Assembly (NCBI GenBank): GCA_003565035.1
Contig: PXDP01000021.1
Location: 1 to 6,176 of the forward strand
DNA length: 6,176 nucleotides
Source of the DNA: PVC group bacterium
Lineage (GTDB): Bacteria > Verrucomicrobiota > Kiritimatiellia > SS1-B-03-39 > UBA6053
Reading direction: 5' to 3'
Shown here: in pieces, positions 5,193-6,176 of the stretch
Position numbering within the stretch: the first letter of the stretch is position 1
Layout of the letters: every line of letters begins with the position of its first letter
Notes under the pieces: model-generated
Databases searched by the model: none
Seen by the model: only the letters and a program-made list of their open reading frames with translations
What the model was told of the DNA's origin: nothing
Translations under genes and position numbers: made by a program

Positions 5193-6176
5193 CGACTGGC
5201 TGTAATGCTGGCGTGTATGTTCCTGGTTTTGTTCCTTTCCGGCTGCGGAGGGCGGGAGCGGGTGACGCGGGCGGAGGCTGCGCGGGCCGAGGGTGTGCTG
5301 TTGCGGGGGAATGGGCAGGATCCCGCCAGTCTGGATCCGCATCTGGCCACGCTGGTCAGTGCCGGCAATGTCCTGTTTAATGTGTTTGAGGGTTTGGTCC
5401 GCTTTCATGCGGAAACGCTGGAGCCGGAGCCGGCCATGGCCGAATCCTGGGCGGTTTCGGAGGACGGGCTGGAGTGGACCTTTTTTCTGCGGGAAGCACA
5501 GTGGTCCAATGGCGACCCGGTCCTCGCTTCGGATTTTGTTTTTGCCTGGCGGCGGATGCTGCATCCCGACCTGGCCGCCTCCTATGCTTACATGCTTTTT
5601 CCGCTGGAAAATGCCCGTGAGGTGAATGCGGGCGGACTGCCACCGGAGGCCCTGGGGGTCGAGGGGCTGGATGAGCGAACCCTGCGGGTGCGTCTGCACC
5701 GTCCGGTTCCGTATTTTTTATCTTTGTTGGCGCACTGGACATGGTTTCCGCTGCATGAAGAGAGTTTGACGGCCCTTGGCGCGGTGACCGACCGGACCGT
5801 GCTCTGGACCCGTCCGGAAACCATGGTGGTGAATGGTGCCTTCCGTCTGAAAACCTGGCGGCCGGAGCGGGAGCTGGTGCTGGAGCGAAATCCGTCGTAC
5901 TGGGATGCAGCCTCGGTGCGCCTCAATGGTGCGGTGTTTTTGCCGCTCAGCGATCCCATTACCGAGGAGCGGGCGTTTCGCAGCGGCGGGCTGCATGTGA
6001 CCTATACGCTGCCGCGGCAACGCCTGGATCACTACCGCGGCGGCGACAACACGGTGCTGCGGATGGACCCGAATCTGGAGTCCGTGGGCTGGGTGGTGAA
6101 TGTGCGCCGACCGGATTTGGACCGGGTGGACCTGCGCCGTGCGCTGAGTCTTTCGCTGGACCGCCGTGCCATCGCG
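5148..6176 (+). CDS. Oligopeptide-binding lipoprotein, OppA type (SBP_bac_5), partial at right edge
   Basis: From GTG 5148 the frame stays open for 343 codons to the window end; the final 190 or so residues are missing. Residues 17-33 are a hydrophobic stretch ending in the lipobox LSGC, with lipidated Cys33, so the mature protein should be anchored to a membrane. Family signatures parallel the upstream gene: SLDPHL (61-66), AESWAVSEDGLEWTF (98-112), QWSNGDPVLASDFVFAWRR (118-136), VVNGAFRLKTW (227-237) and FRSGGLHVT (277-285). The shared SLDPHL, WSNGDPV and FRSGGLH show a tandem duplication that has diverged greatly. GTG 5148 has GGAGG 7 nt upstream and gives a basic n-region; starting at ATG 5205 would leave 13 residues before Cys with no positive charge. 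The n-region is encoded by the heptamer array. The peptide-anchoring residues cannot be checked because that part is outside the window. Confidence 0.87.
   Translation, partial: MTGQRTEVRRQRVEGRLAVMLACMFLVLFLSGCGGRERVTRAEAARAEGVLLRGNGQDPASLDPHLATLVSAGNVLFNVFEGLVRFHAETLEPEPAMAESWAVSEDGLEWTFFLREAQWSNGDPVLASDFVFAWRRMLHPDLAASYAYMLFPLENAREVNAGGLPPEALGVEGLDERTLRVRLHRPVPYFLSLLAHWTWFPLHEESLTALGAVTDRTVLWTRPETMVVNGAFRLKTWRPERELVLERNPSYWDAASVRLNGAVFLPLSDPITEERAFRSGGLHVTYTLPRQRLDHYRGGDNTVLRMDPNLESVGWVVNVRRPDLDRVDLRRALSLSLDRRAIA

Noticed and set aside
5099..5625. Two short plus-strand frames of 93 and 110 codons
   Set aside because: They overlap the lipoprotein gene in other frames and lack motifs; the frame from GTG 5148 contains all family signatures without interruption.
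5118..5699. Minus-strand open frame of 193 codons, ending in a Leu/Pro/Cys-rich segment
   Set aside because: The odd C-terminal segment is only the reverse translation of the heptamer array; the rest is antisense to the lipoprotein gene.

Overview
The window is GC-rich (I estimate near 60 % by eye). It holds five protein-coding genes, and the two at the ends run off the window. No rRNA, tRNA, CRISPR array, insertion sequence or phage gene was seen. The gene set and the signal-peptide and lipobox pattern indicate a Gram-negative bacterium. A catalytically dead rhomboid-like membrane protein with a Cys-rich tail, together with an AGAGGTC-type heptamer tract between genes, makes me lean towards the PVC group (Verrucomicrobiota or Kiritimatiellota). 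That placement is from memory and is weak.

Left part, 1-934, minus strand: the N-terminal 311 residues of a DEAH-type helicase with the DEFHER box typical of HrpB. The remainder lies beyond the left edge. Positions 935-1035 are a divergent intergenic region.

From 1036 to the right edge every gene is on the plus strand: a Na+/phosphate cotransporter with a C-terminal PhoU-like domain (1036-2718), a 53-bp gap, a rhomboid-like membrane protein lacking the catalytic residues (2772-3548), then two tandem oligopeptide-binding (OppA-type, SBP_bac_5) proteins (3535-5145, and 5148 to the edge). The gap before the rhomboid-like gene contains a perfect 16-bp palindrome that fills the spacer of a candidate promoter. 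If that promoter is real, the rhomboid-like gene would be made from a leaderless or nearly leaderless mRNA. The next three genes are tightly packed (14-bp overlap, then a 2-bp gap), so they are probably one transcript and translationally coupled.

The two binding proteins are clear paralogues but differ in export. The first has an ordinary cleavable signal peptide and keeps the peptide-anchoring residues of E. coli OppA. The second has a lipobox (LSGC) and should be a lipoprotein. Its start lies in a degenerate 7-bp tandem repeat that bridges the junction between the two genes. A plausible reading is a peptide-uptake operon with a soluble and a membrane-anchored receptor; its permease and ATPase genes are not in the window.

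Nothing here is a clearly new defence or mobile system. The most unusual features are the heptamer array at the paralogue junction, the palindrome inside the promoter spacer, and the pseudo-rhomboid coupled to a peptide receptor.
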